A stretch of 64,000 nucleotides of DNA from Afifella aestuarii (GCF_004023665.1 NZ_SAUF01000002.1:310001-374000); one strand, 5' to 3'. Counted from the stretch's first letter, positions 52,820-60,835 are shown. Numbers and translations are program-made. The notes: generated by a model not told the origin, from the sequence alone.

Positions 52820-54238
52820 ATGGTCCGACGCGCCGGCAGTGCCGATCTGCCGCTTCACAATGGCCGTGTCCCGGCCTGGCTCGGGCAGAGGATGACGGCG
52901 CTCGGCACTGTGATGACGGAAGCGATCGTCCACCATTACGGCCGCGACGAGTTTCTGCGCCGGCTTTCCCATCCCTTCTGGTTTCAGTCCTTCGGCGCCG
53001 TCATGGGGATGGACTGGCATTCTTCCGGCATCACCACCTCCGTCATCGGCGCCTTGAAGCGGGGGCTCGCGCCGCTTTCGGGCGAGCTCGGGCTGCATGT
53101 CTGCGGCGGGCGCGGCCGGCATTCGCGCAAGACGCCCGACGAACTCGTGGCGATCGGCGGGCGTGTCGGCTTCGACGGGACGGCGCTTTCGCGCGGGAGC
53201 CGTCTCGTCGCCAAGGTCGACAGCGCCGCGCTGCAGGACGGGTTCGACCTCTATCTGCACGGTTTCATCGTCACCGACGACGGCAAATGGGTGGTGATCC
53301 AGCAGGGGATGAACGGCGAGACGCGACTTGCCCGGCGCTATCACTGGCTGTCGGAAGACCTGACGAGTTTCGTCGATGCGCCGCATGCGGCGATCGAAGG
53401 CCGCAATCAGGGCAGAATCGTCAATCTCGCCGACCACCGCGCGGCCGCCTCGCGCGAGCGCCAGATCGATCTTCTGCGCGATGTCGGCGTCACCGGCATC
53501 GTCCGCGAATTTGCCGCCCTCGATGGCAGGCCCGAGCCTGCGGCGGCCGAGGAAGAAGCGCCGCTTCTGCCGCATCTCATAATGCCCGCGCACCACGATG
53601 TGCGCCCGAAAGACGTGGTGAGCCGGCGGCTCCATGGGGCGCTCGCCGCCGCCGCCGAATGCGGGCCGCAGGATTTTTCCGAGCTGCTTCTGACGCCGGG
53701 CGTCGGCGCCCGCACGGTGCGCTCGCTCGCCATGGTGGCGGAGGTGGTGCATGGCGCGCCCTGCCGCTTCACCGATCCCGCCCGCTTCTCGCTCGCCCAT
53801 GGCGGCAAGGACCGGCATCCCTTTCCGGTGCCCACAAAAGTCTATGACGAGACGATCCGCGTCATGCGGCGGGCCGTCGATCGGGCAAAGCTCGGCCAGG
53901 ACGACAAGCTCGACGCCATCAAACGCCTCGACCGCGAGGCAAGGCGGCTCGAAACCGTGGCGGACGGCCCGACGCTTGCCGAATATACCGGCGAAGAAAT
54001 GCGCCATTCGGCAGCCTATGGCGGGCGCAGCGTCTTCGGCTGGGAGAGCGAGGTGCAGGCGGCGGCACGGGCGCTGGAGAAGCCCAAGGCGGCAAAGAGT
54101 GACGGCGCTCAGGCGGCCAAGCCCGTGCGTGCCAGGAAACCGGCGCCTCCGGCGGACGATCTCTTTGCGGACGATCTTTTCTCCGCTGATTTTTTTACAG
54201 CCGTTCCGGGCCGGGGCGGCTCAAAGCGCTCCGCCTGA
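52820..54238 (+). CDS. DUF763 protein with a helix-hairpin-helix-like segment
   Basis: A 472-aa protein beginning MVRRAGSADLPLHNGRVPAW, the characteristic start of DUF763. It continues with WHSSGITTSVIGALKRGLAP, GGRGRHSRKTPDEL and VVIQQGMNGETRLARRYHWL. About residue 290 it has LLLTPGVGARTVRSLAMVAE, which looks like an HhH nucleic-acid-binding motif. The family is common in archaea and scattered in bacteria, and its biochemical role is not established. A variable Ala/Lys tail of about 60 residues ends the protein. ATG 52820 follows GGAG. Confidence 0.85.
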   Translation: MVRRAGSADLPLHNGRVPAWLGQRMTALGTVMTEAIVHHYGRDEFLRRLSHPFWFQSFGAVMGMDWHSSGITTSVIGALKRGLAPLSGELGLHVCGGRGRHSRKTPDELVAIGGRVGFDGTALSRGSRLVAKVDSAALQDGFDLYLHGFIVTDDGKWVVIQQGMNGETRLARRYHWLSEDLTSFVDAPHAAIEGRNQGRIVNLADHRAAASRERQIDLLRDVGVTGIVREFAALDGRPEPAAAEEEAPLLPHLIMPAHHDVRPKDVVSRRLHGALAAAAECGPQDFSELLLTPGVGARTVRSLAMVAEVVHGAPCRFTDPARFSLAHGGKDRHPFPVPTKVYDETIRVMRRAVDRAKLGQDDKLDAIKRLDREARRLETVADGPTLAEYTGEEMRHSAAYGGRSVFGWESEVQAAARALEKPKAAKSDGAQAAKPVRARKPAPPADDLFADDLFSADFFTAVPGRGGSKRSA

Positions 54239-54267
54239 TCTGGCGGACGTCCGCTCCGCCAGATCAG
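54235..54267. terminator. Perfect hairpin spanning the stop codons of two convergent genes
   Basis: CTGATCTGGCGGA / TCCGCCAGATCAG, a 13-bp perfect stem with a 7-nt loop. It contains both the DUF763 stop (54236-54238) and the radical SAM stop (54264-54266), so each mRNA ends in the same hairpin. A bidirectional terminator is the likely role. Confidence 0.75.
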
Positions 54268-55418
54268 ATCGTTGGCAGCGGCAGTTTTTCCTGGACGAGA
54301 GCGATGCCCTTGATGAGTCGGCCGAGGGCGGAGAGTTCTGCAGGATCAGCCGCCTCGTCGATCTCGCCGTTGGCGAGTTGCCGGATGGCCGCCCGGTTGC
54401 GGTTATATTGCAGCCGCGCGGTGGCGTGAAACTGCAGGCGGATGAAGTCGCAGTGATAGCCGACGCGCTTGTCCTCGTCGCCGGTGACCTCCCAATTGTA
54501 GGCATGGCAGGTCGGACAGACGGCGACCACGGGACAGGCGTTGCAATCGGTGACGGCCTCGCCGAAGCCTTCGCGCGCGTGCCGCTCGGCCGCGTGGTTG
54601 GAGGCGTAAGGCGTGAAGCGATGGCAGGGATATTCGACGCCGTCGACATCGACAGCGAGCATGTAGCGCCCAGTGCCGCACCATTTGCGGTTTTCACCGG
54701 CGGCGAGACCCGGAAGCGCGGCGATGCCGAGATCGACGAAGCGCGGCGGAGATAGCTCCGGATGGCGGGTGAAATAGGCGACGAGCTCGTCGAGCTGGTG
54801 GGAGAAGGTCGCAAGCTTTGTCCGCCGCTCCTCTCCCTCTCCCCACACGTTTTCGAAGACGACATTGGCCTCCACCAGGAGTCCCATTTCGAGGATTTCG
54901 ATAATTCCGGCCGCCACCTCGTCGATCATGTCGGCCCCGATCGTCATCTTCACCGGCTGGTCCGGCCAGTTCTCGCGCAGGAAGGGGACGTGGCGCACCA
55001 CGTCGTCGTAGGATTCCCAGCGGTTGAAATCATGCGCACGCTTGGTGCCGTCGAGACTGGTGCTGACGGTGAGGCAGCCGCGATGATGCGCAAGCCACGC
55101 CTTCTTGTCCTCGTCGAGCAGGGTCAGGTTGGTGCCGACATTGAAGTGATGGCGTTTCGGCCAGGGCCGGGAATGGACGAAATCGACGACCTCGCGAATG
55201 AGCTCGAAGCGCAAAAGCGGCTCGCCGCCGAAGAAATCAATGAGGAGCCCGTCGAAGCCATCATCGAGGGTGAGATATTTTTCGACCTTGGCCAGCGCCG
55301 TCGCGACCGGCATATCGCGGTTGCGCTTCACCTGCTCGAAGCAATAGCGGCATTTGAGATTGCAGCGCTCCGTCGTGACGAGCTGGAGCGTGCGCGTGTC
55401 GAGATCGGCTTCTTTCAT
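54264..55418 (-). CDS. Radical SAM/SPASM peptide-modifying enzyme
   Basis: A 384-aa enzyme. The 4Fe-4S radical SAM motif is CNLKCRYC (Cys19, 23, 26) with GGEP at about 64-67. The C-terminal third has a seven-Cys SPASM-like set: Cys247, Cys265, then CNACPVVAVCPTC (292-304) and Cys323, which would hold auxiliary clusters as in anSME-type and RiPP maturases. No N-terminal RRE-like domain is present; the radical SAM fold begins almost at once. It starts 4 bp after the second of two small Cys-repeat peptides, so these are the likely substrates. No sulfatase gene lies nearby. The exact chemistry (thioether or other crosslink) is not known. Confidence 0.88.
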   Translation of the reverse strand: MKEADLDTRTLQLVTTERCNLKCRYCFEQVKRNRDMPVATALAKVEKYLTLDDGFDGLLIDFFGGEPLLRFELIREVVDFVHSRPWPKRHHFNVGTNLTLLDEDKKAWLAHHRGCLTVSTSLDGTKRAHDFNRWESYDDVVRHVPFLRENWPDQPVKMTIGADMIDEVAAGIIEILEMGLLVEANVVFENVWGEGEERRTKLATFSHQLDELVAYFTRHPELSPPRFVDLGIAALPGLAAGENRKWCGTGRYMLAVDVDGVEYPCHRFTPYASNHAAERHAREGFGEAVTDCNACPVVAVCPTCHAYNWEVTGDEDKRVGYHCDFIRLQFHATARLQYNRNRAAIRQLANGEIDEAADPAELSALGRLIKGIALVQEKLPLPTI

Positions 55419-55422
55419 GGCG

Positions 55423-55677
55423 TCACGAGCCGAGCATGGTGCACACGGTCGAGCAGATCGCGTTGCAGGACCCTTTGCAGCCGCCCTTGCAACTTCCCGC
55501 GCAATCGCCGGCGCAAGACCCCTTGCAGGAGCCGCTACAGCCATCACACGCCTTCCTATCCTCTAAGGACGTCTCCGAAAGCTCCGCGAGCTTGCTGCCG
55601 AGTAGCTGTTCAAGCATTCGGCTCGCCTGACGCAATTCTTCAAGTTCGGCCTCGGAAATTTCGATATTTGATTGCAT
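55423..55677 (-). CDS. Putative RiPP precursor peptide 2, CXXX-repeat, basic core
   Basis: An 84-aa peptide. Residues about 1-43 form a helical, acidic leader-like segment (SEAELEELRQASRMLEQLLG within it). The remaining part has ten cysteines: one CxxC step followed by eight CxxxC steps (for instance CSGSCKGSCAGDCAGSC). The intervening residues are mainly Gly, Ser, Ala and Lys. It ends STVCTMLGS. ATG 55677 has GAGG six bases upstream, eight bases after the preceding peptide gene. The adjacent radical SAM/SPASM gene points to post-translational modification. Metal binding is an alternative role for such a Cys array. Confidence 0.8.
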   Translation of the reverse strand: MQSNIEISEAELEELRQASRMLEQLLGSKLAELSETSLEDRKACDGCSGSCKGSCAGDCAGSCKGGCKGSCNAICSTVCTMLGS

Positions 55678-55685
55678 TGCCCGCC

Positions 55686-55925
55686 TCACGCATTCGAGAC
55701 CGTAGTATCGCAGCCGGACGAGCAGCTGCTCGTGCAAGAATCGGCGCAGTCACCCGAACAGCTCCCCTGGCAGGAACTGATGCAGTCGCTGCTGCAATCG
55801 TGACACTGCTTAGCGTCCGCCGTTTCCACGGTGTCGCTACGACCGATGAACTGACCGCCGAGGATAAGATCGAGCGTCGCCTTGGCCCGCACGAGCTCGT
55901 AGATCTCGCGTTCGCTGAGTTTCAT
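55686..55925 (-). CDS. Putative RiPP precursor peptide 1, CXXX-repeat, acidic core
   Basis: A 79-aa peptide and first gene of the operon. The N-terminal 40 residues include SEREIYELVRAKATLDLILG, which aligns without gaps with the leader of the next peptide. The core has nine cysteines: one CxxC step then CxxxC steps (CHDCSSDCISSCQGSC, then SGDCADSC and further). Linker residues are Ser, Gly and Asp, so this core is acidic while its neighbour is basic. ATG 55925 is preceded by AGAGG. The upstream 200 bp are AT-rich. Confidence 0.8.
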   Translation of the reverse strand: MKLSEREIYELVRAKATLDLILGGQFIGRSDTVETADAKQCHDCSSDCISSCQGSCSGDCADSCTSSCSSGCDTTVSNA

Positions 55926-56306
55926 GCCGCGGCCTCTGCATATTGCTCTCTGGAGTATCGTCGTGCTTTCATATTAACGCGATTTCAGAATATATGCTTG
56001 TGGCTTATAGGCGCAGTAGTAGAGTAGAAATAATAATATTCTTAAAAGAACGGCAGCGAAAAATGTATGCGAATAAATAGTTTGGCGGCATCTCGGCTGT
56101 TTTGGTCTAGATTCAAACGTTTCAAATGAAGCTGCTGCGGCAGGAGGGACGACCGTCGCGTGAGGGGGCGCTATTCCAAAATACTGCCGGAAAAATGGTT
56201 CGGCCTGGTCCTTCGAGCCTCTGGGCCCTGGTCGCGGCCTCGGGTCAGGGCTTTCGTTGCCTGCTGCATGCGCTATCAAAGGCGCAGGCAAGTGGAGAGG
56301 ACGATT
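55926..56306. other. AT-rich intergenic region upstream of the peptide operon and the ArsC-like gene
   Basis: 381 bp between divergent genes. The segment 55970-56080 is much richer in A+T than the surrounding genes and contains no gene. It must hold the promoter of the peptide operon, but no sigma-70 pair could be fixed with confidence. An AAACGTTT core palindrome lies near 56115. Confidence 0.5.
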
Positions 56307-56651
56307 TTGACCACGATCTACGGCATCAAGAACTGCACGACGATGAAGAAGGCGCGCGCCTGGCTCGACGAGCATCAGGTGGATTACACCTTCCACGATT
56401 ACAAGACGGCGGGGATCGACGTGCCGCGGCTTCAGGGCTGGGCGGATGCGGCCGGTTGGGAGAAGCTCCTGAACCGCGCCGGCACGACGTTTCGCAAGCT
56501 GCCGGACGAGAAGAAGGCGGATCTCGACCGCGACAAGGCGATCGCGCTGATGCTGGAGCAGCCCTCGATGATCAAACGCCCGGTTCTGGAGGCGCCGACA
56601 GGGCTTCTCGTCGGCTTCAAGCCCGAGGAATATGAAAAAGCGCTCGGGTGA
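56307..56651 (+). CDS. ArsC/Spx-like reductase, YffB type
   Basis: A 114-aa thioredoxin-fold protein. It opens TTIYGIKNCTTMKKARAWLD, the YffB/ArsC-like signature with a single Cys in NCTTMKKA, followed by TFHDYKTAGIDVPRLQGW, RKLPDEKKADLDRDKAI and IKRPVLEAPTGLLVGF. The start is a TTG at 56307 with GAGAGG six bases upstream; longer in-frame starts lack support. Glutathione-dependent thiol reduction is a family guess. A partial, degenerate copy of its 3' end occurs at 57462. Confidence 0.85.
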   Translation: MTTIYGIKNCTTMKKARAWLDEHQVDYTFHDYKTAGIDVPRLQGWADAAGWEKLLNRAGTTFRKLPDEKKADLDRDKAIALMLEQPSMIKRPVLEAPTGLLVGFKPEEYEKALG

Positions 56652-56672
56652 GGCGCGAGCGCATTTGGGCGC

Positions 56673-57347
56673 TCATCCCTGCGGATGTGGGTGTGATTGC
56701 GGAGCGCCCCGCGTCTCGGCCGCTTGAAATCCCGTGAGATCAGGGCGGGCAGGGACACTCGCCGATTGCGTATACCGGAGCACCCAGACGCCGAAGCAGA
56801 GCGCGTAGAGATAGGCCGCGAATTCGAGCATTTCCTCCACCCCTTCGTGGTGGAAGTCCTCGCCGGCTTCGCCGATGAACAGCAGGAGCGCAGCGATGCC
56901 GAGCGGCCAGAAGGCGAGGAACCAGCGCGGCCTGATCATCTCCGCGATGTCATCGCGCCGCCAGAAGAGGCCGATGAATGCGACGGCGGCGCCGCCGCTG
57001 AAGAGGACGGCCTTCCACGATCTTTCGATGCACGCGCCGCCATCAAAAGTGTGGCTTTCGCAGGCGGGCATTTCGCGAACGATGGCGCAGGCGAGCAGAT
57101 AGGCGATCGGGATGCACCACGTGCCGATCGGCCCGGGCGAGCGCATGGCACGGATGAGGAAGAGCGCCGCGGCGAGGGCCACGAAAACGGCTTGCGGCCA
57201 TTCCACAGGGCCGTTTTCGGCAAACCAGGCTGCGGCATGAGACGTCTGGGTTTCGACGAACCAGCCGATTGCGATGCCGATCACCGACAAAGCGACGCCG
57301 AAGCCGAGCCAGCGCGGAACAGAAGGATATGTTTGGGAGGGAATCAT
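56673..57347 (-). CDS. Multi-spanning membrane protein of unknown function
   Basis: A 224-aa inner-membrane protein with about six hydrophobic helices (for example FGVALSVIGIAIGWFV, AVFVALAAALFLIRAM, AVLFSGGAAVAFIGLFW, FWPLGIAALLLFIGEAGEDF). A loop CESHTFDGGACIER has two Cys that could pair in the periplasm. The sequence GEDFHHEGVEEMLEF before the last helix has clustered His and Glu. I do not recognise the family. The C-terminal tail is cytoplasmic, ending SHPHPQG. It converges with the ArsC-like gene. Confidence 0.75.
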   Translation of the reverse strand: MIPSQTYPSVPRWLGFGVALSVIGIAIGWFVETQTSHAAAWFAENGPVEWPQAVFVALAAALFLIRAMRSPGPIGTWCIPIAYLLACAIVREMPACESHTFDGGACIERSWKAVLFSGGAAVAFIGLFWRRDDIAEMIRPRWFLAFWPLGIAALLLFIGEAGEDFHHEGVEEMLEFAAYLYALCFGVWVLRYTQSASVPARPDLTGFQAAETRGAPQSHPHPQG

Positions 57348-57461
57348 GGGACTGCGAATGTCTCATGACGGTCCGATGACAGAGTGTCAATCAAGCTGAA
57401 CGGTCGCTGCGGATCGGCGTTAAGATCCTGAGCGGGTGGGGTGAGCATAGAGACGCTGCTT

Positions 57462-57520
57462 GCAGCGCCCACAGAGCTTCTCGTCGGCTCAAGTCGGAGG
57501 AATACGAAAAGCGCTCAGGA
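57462..57520 (+). pseudogene. Degenerate duplicate of the 3' end of the ArsC-like gene
   Basis: This stretch is clearly similar to 56590-56648: both contain GCTTCTCGTCGGC and GAGGAATA followed by GAAAA/CGAAAAGCGCTC. The copy has single-base losses and no stop at the same place. It looks like the trace of a duplication or of a second, deleted arsC-like gene. Confidence 0.6.
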
Positions 57521-57599
57521 GCGAAATGGGGGGGCTATGAGTGCCGAGGCGGAGCGCTCTCTGCAGCTTGCCTCGATCGGATCGCAATCCGAGGATTTC

Positions 57600-57880
57600 A
57601 CGACGAAATCTATCTGTTCAAAGGTCGTTTGAAGAAGGCGCTGGAGACCGCGCTCGCGGCGCTTCAGGCCAAACGTTTCGAGCGCCTTACCTGGGAGAGG
57701 GCTATGGCGATGACGGACAGGGCCGCCCCGATACGCCTGGCTGGTGGCATTGGACGGACAACGCGGCTGCGCTTCTTTTCCTCAAAACGCGTCTCGCCGA
57801 AGATCATGGTCGTCGCGAGATCCACCTGTGTTCGAGGCCTCTGGCCGATGTGTCATCGGGGACGTTTTGCAGTTTTGACC
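57600..57880 (+). pseudogene. Possible frameshifted remnant of a small gene
   Basis: One frame gives a coding-like segment DEIYLFKGRLKKALETALAA and LQAKRFERLTWE. About 100 bp on, another frame gives GQGRPDTPGWWHWTDNAAAL and FLKTRLAEDH. Neither frame is open through the whole stretch. I do not recognise the product. The idea of a frameshifted gene is inferred from composition only. Confidence 0.3.
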
Positions 57881-57947
57881 GGGTTGTTTTGTTGAGGTTT
57901 AGTCAATCCGACAGTTGCACAGCCTAGGTCATTTGGATGCGACGGCA

Positions 57948-58115
57948 ATGAGTAAATTTCTGCAATTTTTTATGTATTACTTGATAATAATCGTCATTGG
58001 GGTCGTTATAGAATTAAACCTACTATTCGGCCATTGGGTTAACATGGCAATAGTAGCCGTATGTGGCTTCGCGGCGGGCGGGGGTATTGCTTGGCTTCTC
58101 CGTGCGGAAGAGTGA
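57948..58115 (+). CDS. Small membrane protein, hypothetical
   Basis: A 55-aa product with two hydrophobic stretches (FLQFFMYYLIIIVIGVVIEL; MAIVAVCGFAAGGGIAWLL) and a short charged end. The DNA is noticeably AT-richer than that of neighbouring genes. No clear ribosome-binding site precedes the ATG at 57948. It may be a small inner-membrane protein, but chance remains possible. Confidence 0.4.
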   Translation: MSKFLQFFMYYLIIIVIGVVIELNLLFGHWVNMAIVAVCGFAAGGGIAWLLRAEE

Positions 58116-58266
58116 ACCATAGAGCGCGAATTTGAGCGGTTGCGCAGTCTCAACGCGGATGCGGACCGGATCCGGCAGCCAGCCAGACATGCGATTCGTG
58201 CAGCTCACGCTACAGACATCCAGGGTCGTCTCTAGGCGAACAGTCGCGGAAAGTTCTTCGGGAGAA

Positions 58267-58343
<77 letters not shown>

Positions 58344-58561
58344 TGGCCGGCGAGGCGAAGAGCCTCCGGCGGCTTGGGCGATCAGCCCGAAGCGATCGGC
58401 CTTATAGGAGACGTCGCCGCCGCTGTCCAGCCGTCTGGCGCGTTAAGGCGTGGATCGTTGCCGCCTTGCCATCCGCACGTTTGGGCTCGTGCTGCATCAC
58501 CTACCCTTAAAGCTAATTTTACGCCGCCGCCTCCAAGGAAAAGGCGGGGGGCAGCGAAGCG

Positions 58562-58798
58562 ATGGGCGATCTCGCAAAGCCGAAAGACATGGGCGCCGAG
58601 GGGGGCGAGAGCGCCGATCCGACCGCGCCCGGCCGGAAAGGGACGGTGGCCGAGGCACGGAGGCTGAAAAGCCTCGTCGTCGCTCTGCCGGGTGTCGACC
58701 TCGGCACGGTCATCGAGACCGTCGCGCTTTTGCGGTCGCTCGACGGCCAGCCGGGCCTTGATCCCTTCAATCGGCGGCCGGAGCGGGCCCAGAGCTGA
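58562..58798 (+). CDS. Small hypothetical protein
   Basis: A 78-aa product with a disordered, Gly- and charge-rich start and a plausible helical C-terminal half (TVAEARRLKSLVVALPGV; LGTVIETVALLRSLDG). The ATG has a purine-rich region (GGGGGGCAGCGAAG) upstream. Unrecognised. Coding status rests on composition alone. Confidence 0.4.
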   Translation: MGDLAKPKDMGAEGGESADPTAPGRKGTVAEARRLKSLVVALPGVDLGTVIETVALLRSLDGQPGLDPFNRRPERAQS

Positions 58799-59124
58799 GC
58801 CGCGCGACCCGCGCCTCTTTTGCGGTCCGCAACGAAATTTGCGGCGATCCCCACAGAAAAATCGGGTTCACGGGGAAATTCGTCACACCCTGTGATCTTC
58901 TGCGGGTTCCCTCCGAGGGGGCGAGCGCGAGCGCCAGGGCCGAACGAGACCGTGCGCCTTTTCAACGAACTGCCCTTTGTTTCAGATCGCTTCTAAGAGT
59001 TGCCTGCCGCGTCCGCAGTCGCCGCTCGCGTAAGGTCGCAGACCGCTCGCTTCGCAGATGGAGTTGAAATCACCGCCGAAGCCCCGCATAACCTTAACGA
59101 ATACTTGAGCGGAAGGCCGGGGCA
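58799..59124. other. 326-bp gap with no recognised feature
   Basis: No reading frame, hairpin or repeat that can be supported. It should contain the promoter of the following hypothetical gene. Confidence 0.4.
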
Positions 59125-59568
59125 ATGGCGGCGCACCTATTCGCTGTACCAAAAGAAGTTGAAGATACAGAGCCCTCTGTCTTCAGCGTCACGGCCGACG
59201 CCTTCTCCGTGAAGGTGACCGCGGATGGCGATGCGTTCTTCTTCGTCCGTCTTGAAAAGACTGGCCGCGGCGAGGTGGTGGTCTCAGACTTCGTGGGGGG
59301 ATCGCAGGCGGAAGAGGATTTGATCCTCGCGCTCGATTACGCGCTCCGCGATTTGCGCGCCGGCGAACTGGAGCGGCTGATTTTCCGCGATCTCGTGCCC
59401 TGCGGCATGGAGGACGGGCGTTTCGGCTACAAGCTGGAGCGGGCAAGCGAGCTTGCCAAACGCGCCAGCGATCGCCTCGCGATGCGGTACGGCTGTACCG
59501 TCCGCTCATTCGCAGTCGAGCCGCGCGCCGGCAAGATGGACGCACATGTAGGCTTTGCCGCCGCCTGA
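59125..59568 (+). CDS. Conserved-looking hypothetical protein
   Basis: A 147-aa soluble protein with no signal or membrane segment. It alternates strands and helices (FSVTADAFSVKVTADGDAFF; EDLILALDYALRDLRAGELE; ASELAKRASDRLAMRYGCTV). The composition and the GGAAGG ribosome-binding site nine bases before ATG 59125 support coding. I do not recognise the family. It is divergent from nothing and converges with the yacG-maf-infA block. Confidence 0.65.
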   Translation: MAAHLFAVPKEVEDTEPSVFSVTADAFSVKVTADGDAFFFVRLEKTGRGEVVVSDFVGGSQAEEDLILALDYALRDLRAGELERLIFRDLVPCGMEDGRFGYKLERASELAKRASDRLAMRYGCTVRSFAVEPRAGKMDAHVGFAAA

Positions 59569-59616
59569 GCGACGCGGCCGGCACGTTAATCCGAAATCCG
59601 AAAGAGCCTGATATCA

Positions 59617-59638
59617 GGCCTGAGGCGACACCTCGGCC
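59617..59638 (-). terminator. Hairpin downstream of yacG
   Basis: Reading the minus strand, GGCCGAGG and CCTCAGGCC pair around a 5-nt loop with one bulged base, directly after the yacG stop. A CCTGATATCAGG palindrome follows. There is no long T-run. Confidence 0.4.
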
Positions 59639-59839
59639 TCAATCCTCGTCGTCGCTGCCGCCCGGTTCCCGAACGGCCTCGCCCGGAATGCGGTAGGCGC
59701 CGCCGAGCCAGCGGTTGAGATCCACCTCGCGACAGCGGGTCGAGCAGAAGGGCGCGTCTTCGGCGCTCGCCGGCTTGCCGCAGATCGGGCAGCGTTCGAC
59801 GGCAGGGCCGCGACGAGGCCGCGTCGGGCGTGCGCTCAT
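59639..59839 (-). CDS. yacG: YacG-family zinc protein (DNA gyrase inhibitor homologue)
   Basis: A 66-aa protein with a four-Cys zinc site, CPICGKPA and [11 protein letters not shown], followed by the conserved [14 protein letters not shown]. coli YacG binds GyrB and inhibits gyrase. The ATG overlaps the maf stop by four bases (ATGA). The synteny infA-maf-yacG is common in alphaproteobacteria. Confidence 0.92.
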   Translation of the reverse strand: MSARPTRPRRGPAVERCPICGKPASAEDAPFCSTRCREVDLNRWLGGAYRIPGEAVREPGGSDDED

Positions 59840-60474
59840 GCCGCAGGCTCCGTCCAGCGTTCGTAGACGTCGAAATGCTCGCCGGCGAGAAGGTTCATGG
59901 TTTCAAACAGCGGCAGCCCGACGACATTGGAATAAGAGCCGATGAGTTTCACGACGAAAGCCCCGGCACGGCCCTGGATGGCATAGCCGCCGGCTTTCCC
60001 CTGCCATTCGCCCGAGGCGAGATAGATCTCGATCTCGCTGCGCGACAGACGTTTGAAGCGCACGCGGCTTTCCACGAGCTTCTGCCGCGTCGCGCCCTTC
60101 GGCGTCAGAAGACAGATCGCCGTATAGACGCGATGCGCCCGGCCCGACAGGAGCCTGAGGCAGGCTGCGGCTTCGTCCGTCACTTCCGGCTTCGGCAGAA
60201 TCCGCCGACCGACCGCCACCACCGTGTCGGCGGCGAGCACATAGGCGCCTTCGAGCGCCGGATCGCGTCTGGCGGCCCGGGCTGCCACCTCCGCCTTGGT
60301 GCGGGCGAGCCGCCGCGCCATCGAGCGCGGCAATTCCTTGCGCTCCGGCGTTTCCTCGATGCCGGCGGGCAGAAGGCGATCGGGGATGATGCCGATCTGG
60401 TCCAACAGCGCCAGGCGTCGCGGCGAGCCGGAGGCGAGCACAAGGGGGGCGGGGGGTTGCTTGTGGCGGTTCAT
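59836..60474 (-). CDS. maf: Maf-like nucleoside triphosphate pyrophosphatase
   Basis: A 212-aa Maf/HAM1-fold enzyme that hydrolyses non-canonical or canonical NTPs to monophosphates. It has [79 protein letters not shown] and [12 protein letters not shown]. These are the full family motifs, including the SxxR and active-site Asp in AADT. It is downstream of infA and coupled to yacG. Confidence 0.93.
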   Translation of the reverse strand: MNRHKQPPAPLVLASGSPRRLALLDQIGIIPDRLLPAGIEETPERKELPRSMARRLARTKAEVAARAARRDPALEGAYVLAADTVVAVGRRILPKPEVTDEAAACLRLLSGRAHRVYTAICLLTPKGATRQKLVESRVRFKRLSRSEIEIYLASGEWQGKAGGYAIQGRAGAFVVKLIGSYSNVVGLPLFETMNLLAGEHFDVYERWTEPAA

Positions 60475-60529
60475 TGGCCGTGGCGGCTTAAATCCTGCGC
60501 GCGGAGGCCCAAAGGCCGTCCGCAGCGGG

Positions 60530-60748
60530 CTATTTGTAGCGGTATGTGATGCGCCCCTTGGTCAGATCGTAGGGCGTCATCTCGACAAGCACCTTGTCAC
60601 CGGCGAGCACGCGAATGCGGTTTTTGCGCATACGCCCGGCGGTGTGGGCAATAATCTCGTGGTCGTTTTCCAGCTTCACTCGGAAGGTGGCGTTGGGCAA
60701 AAGCTCAGTGACGACACCGGGAAATTCCAAAACCTCTTCTTTGGCCAT
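60530..60748 (-). CDS. infA: Translation initiation factor IF-1
   Basis: A 72-aa OB-fold protein, exactly the family length. It starts [20 protein letters not shown] and ends [15 protein letters not shown]. It binds the 30S A site during initiation. The ATG at 60748 was chosen over an upstream TTG because it gives the canonical N-terminus. Confidence 0.97.
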   Translation of the reverse strand: MAKEEVLEFPGVVTELLPNATFRVKLENDHEIIAHTAGRMRKNRIRVLAGDKVLVEMTPYDLTKGRITYRYK

Positions 60749-60835
60749 CAATCACCTTGGGTTAGATTGGCGAGGATACGTACCCCAAACGTTTCAGCGT
60801 GTGAACCGGTTCTTAAGGGGTCGAGGCCGCTTTCG

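Larger units (their letters stand above)
57348..57947. other. 600-bp region without an intact gene
   Basis: Contains an arsC-like 3' remnant (57462-57520) and an apparently degenerate coding stretch (about 57600-57880). No complete gene is supported on either strand. Confidence 0.5.

Noticed and set aside
54264-55418. Anaerobic sulfatase-maturing enzyme as the role of the radical SAM/SPASM protein
   Set aside because: No sulfatase gene in the window and two Cys-repeat peptides directly coupled upstream make a peptide substrate more likely, though the fold is similar.
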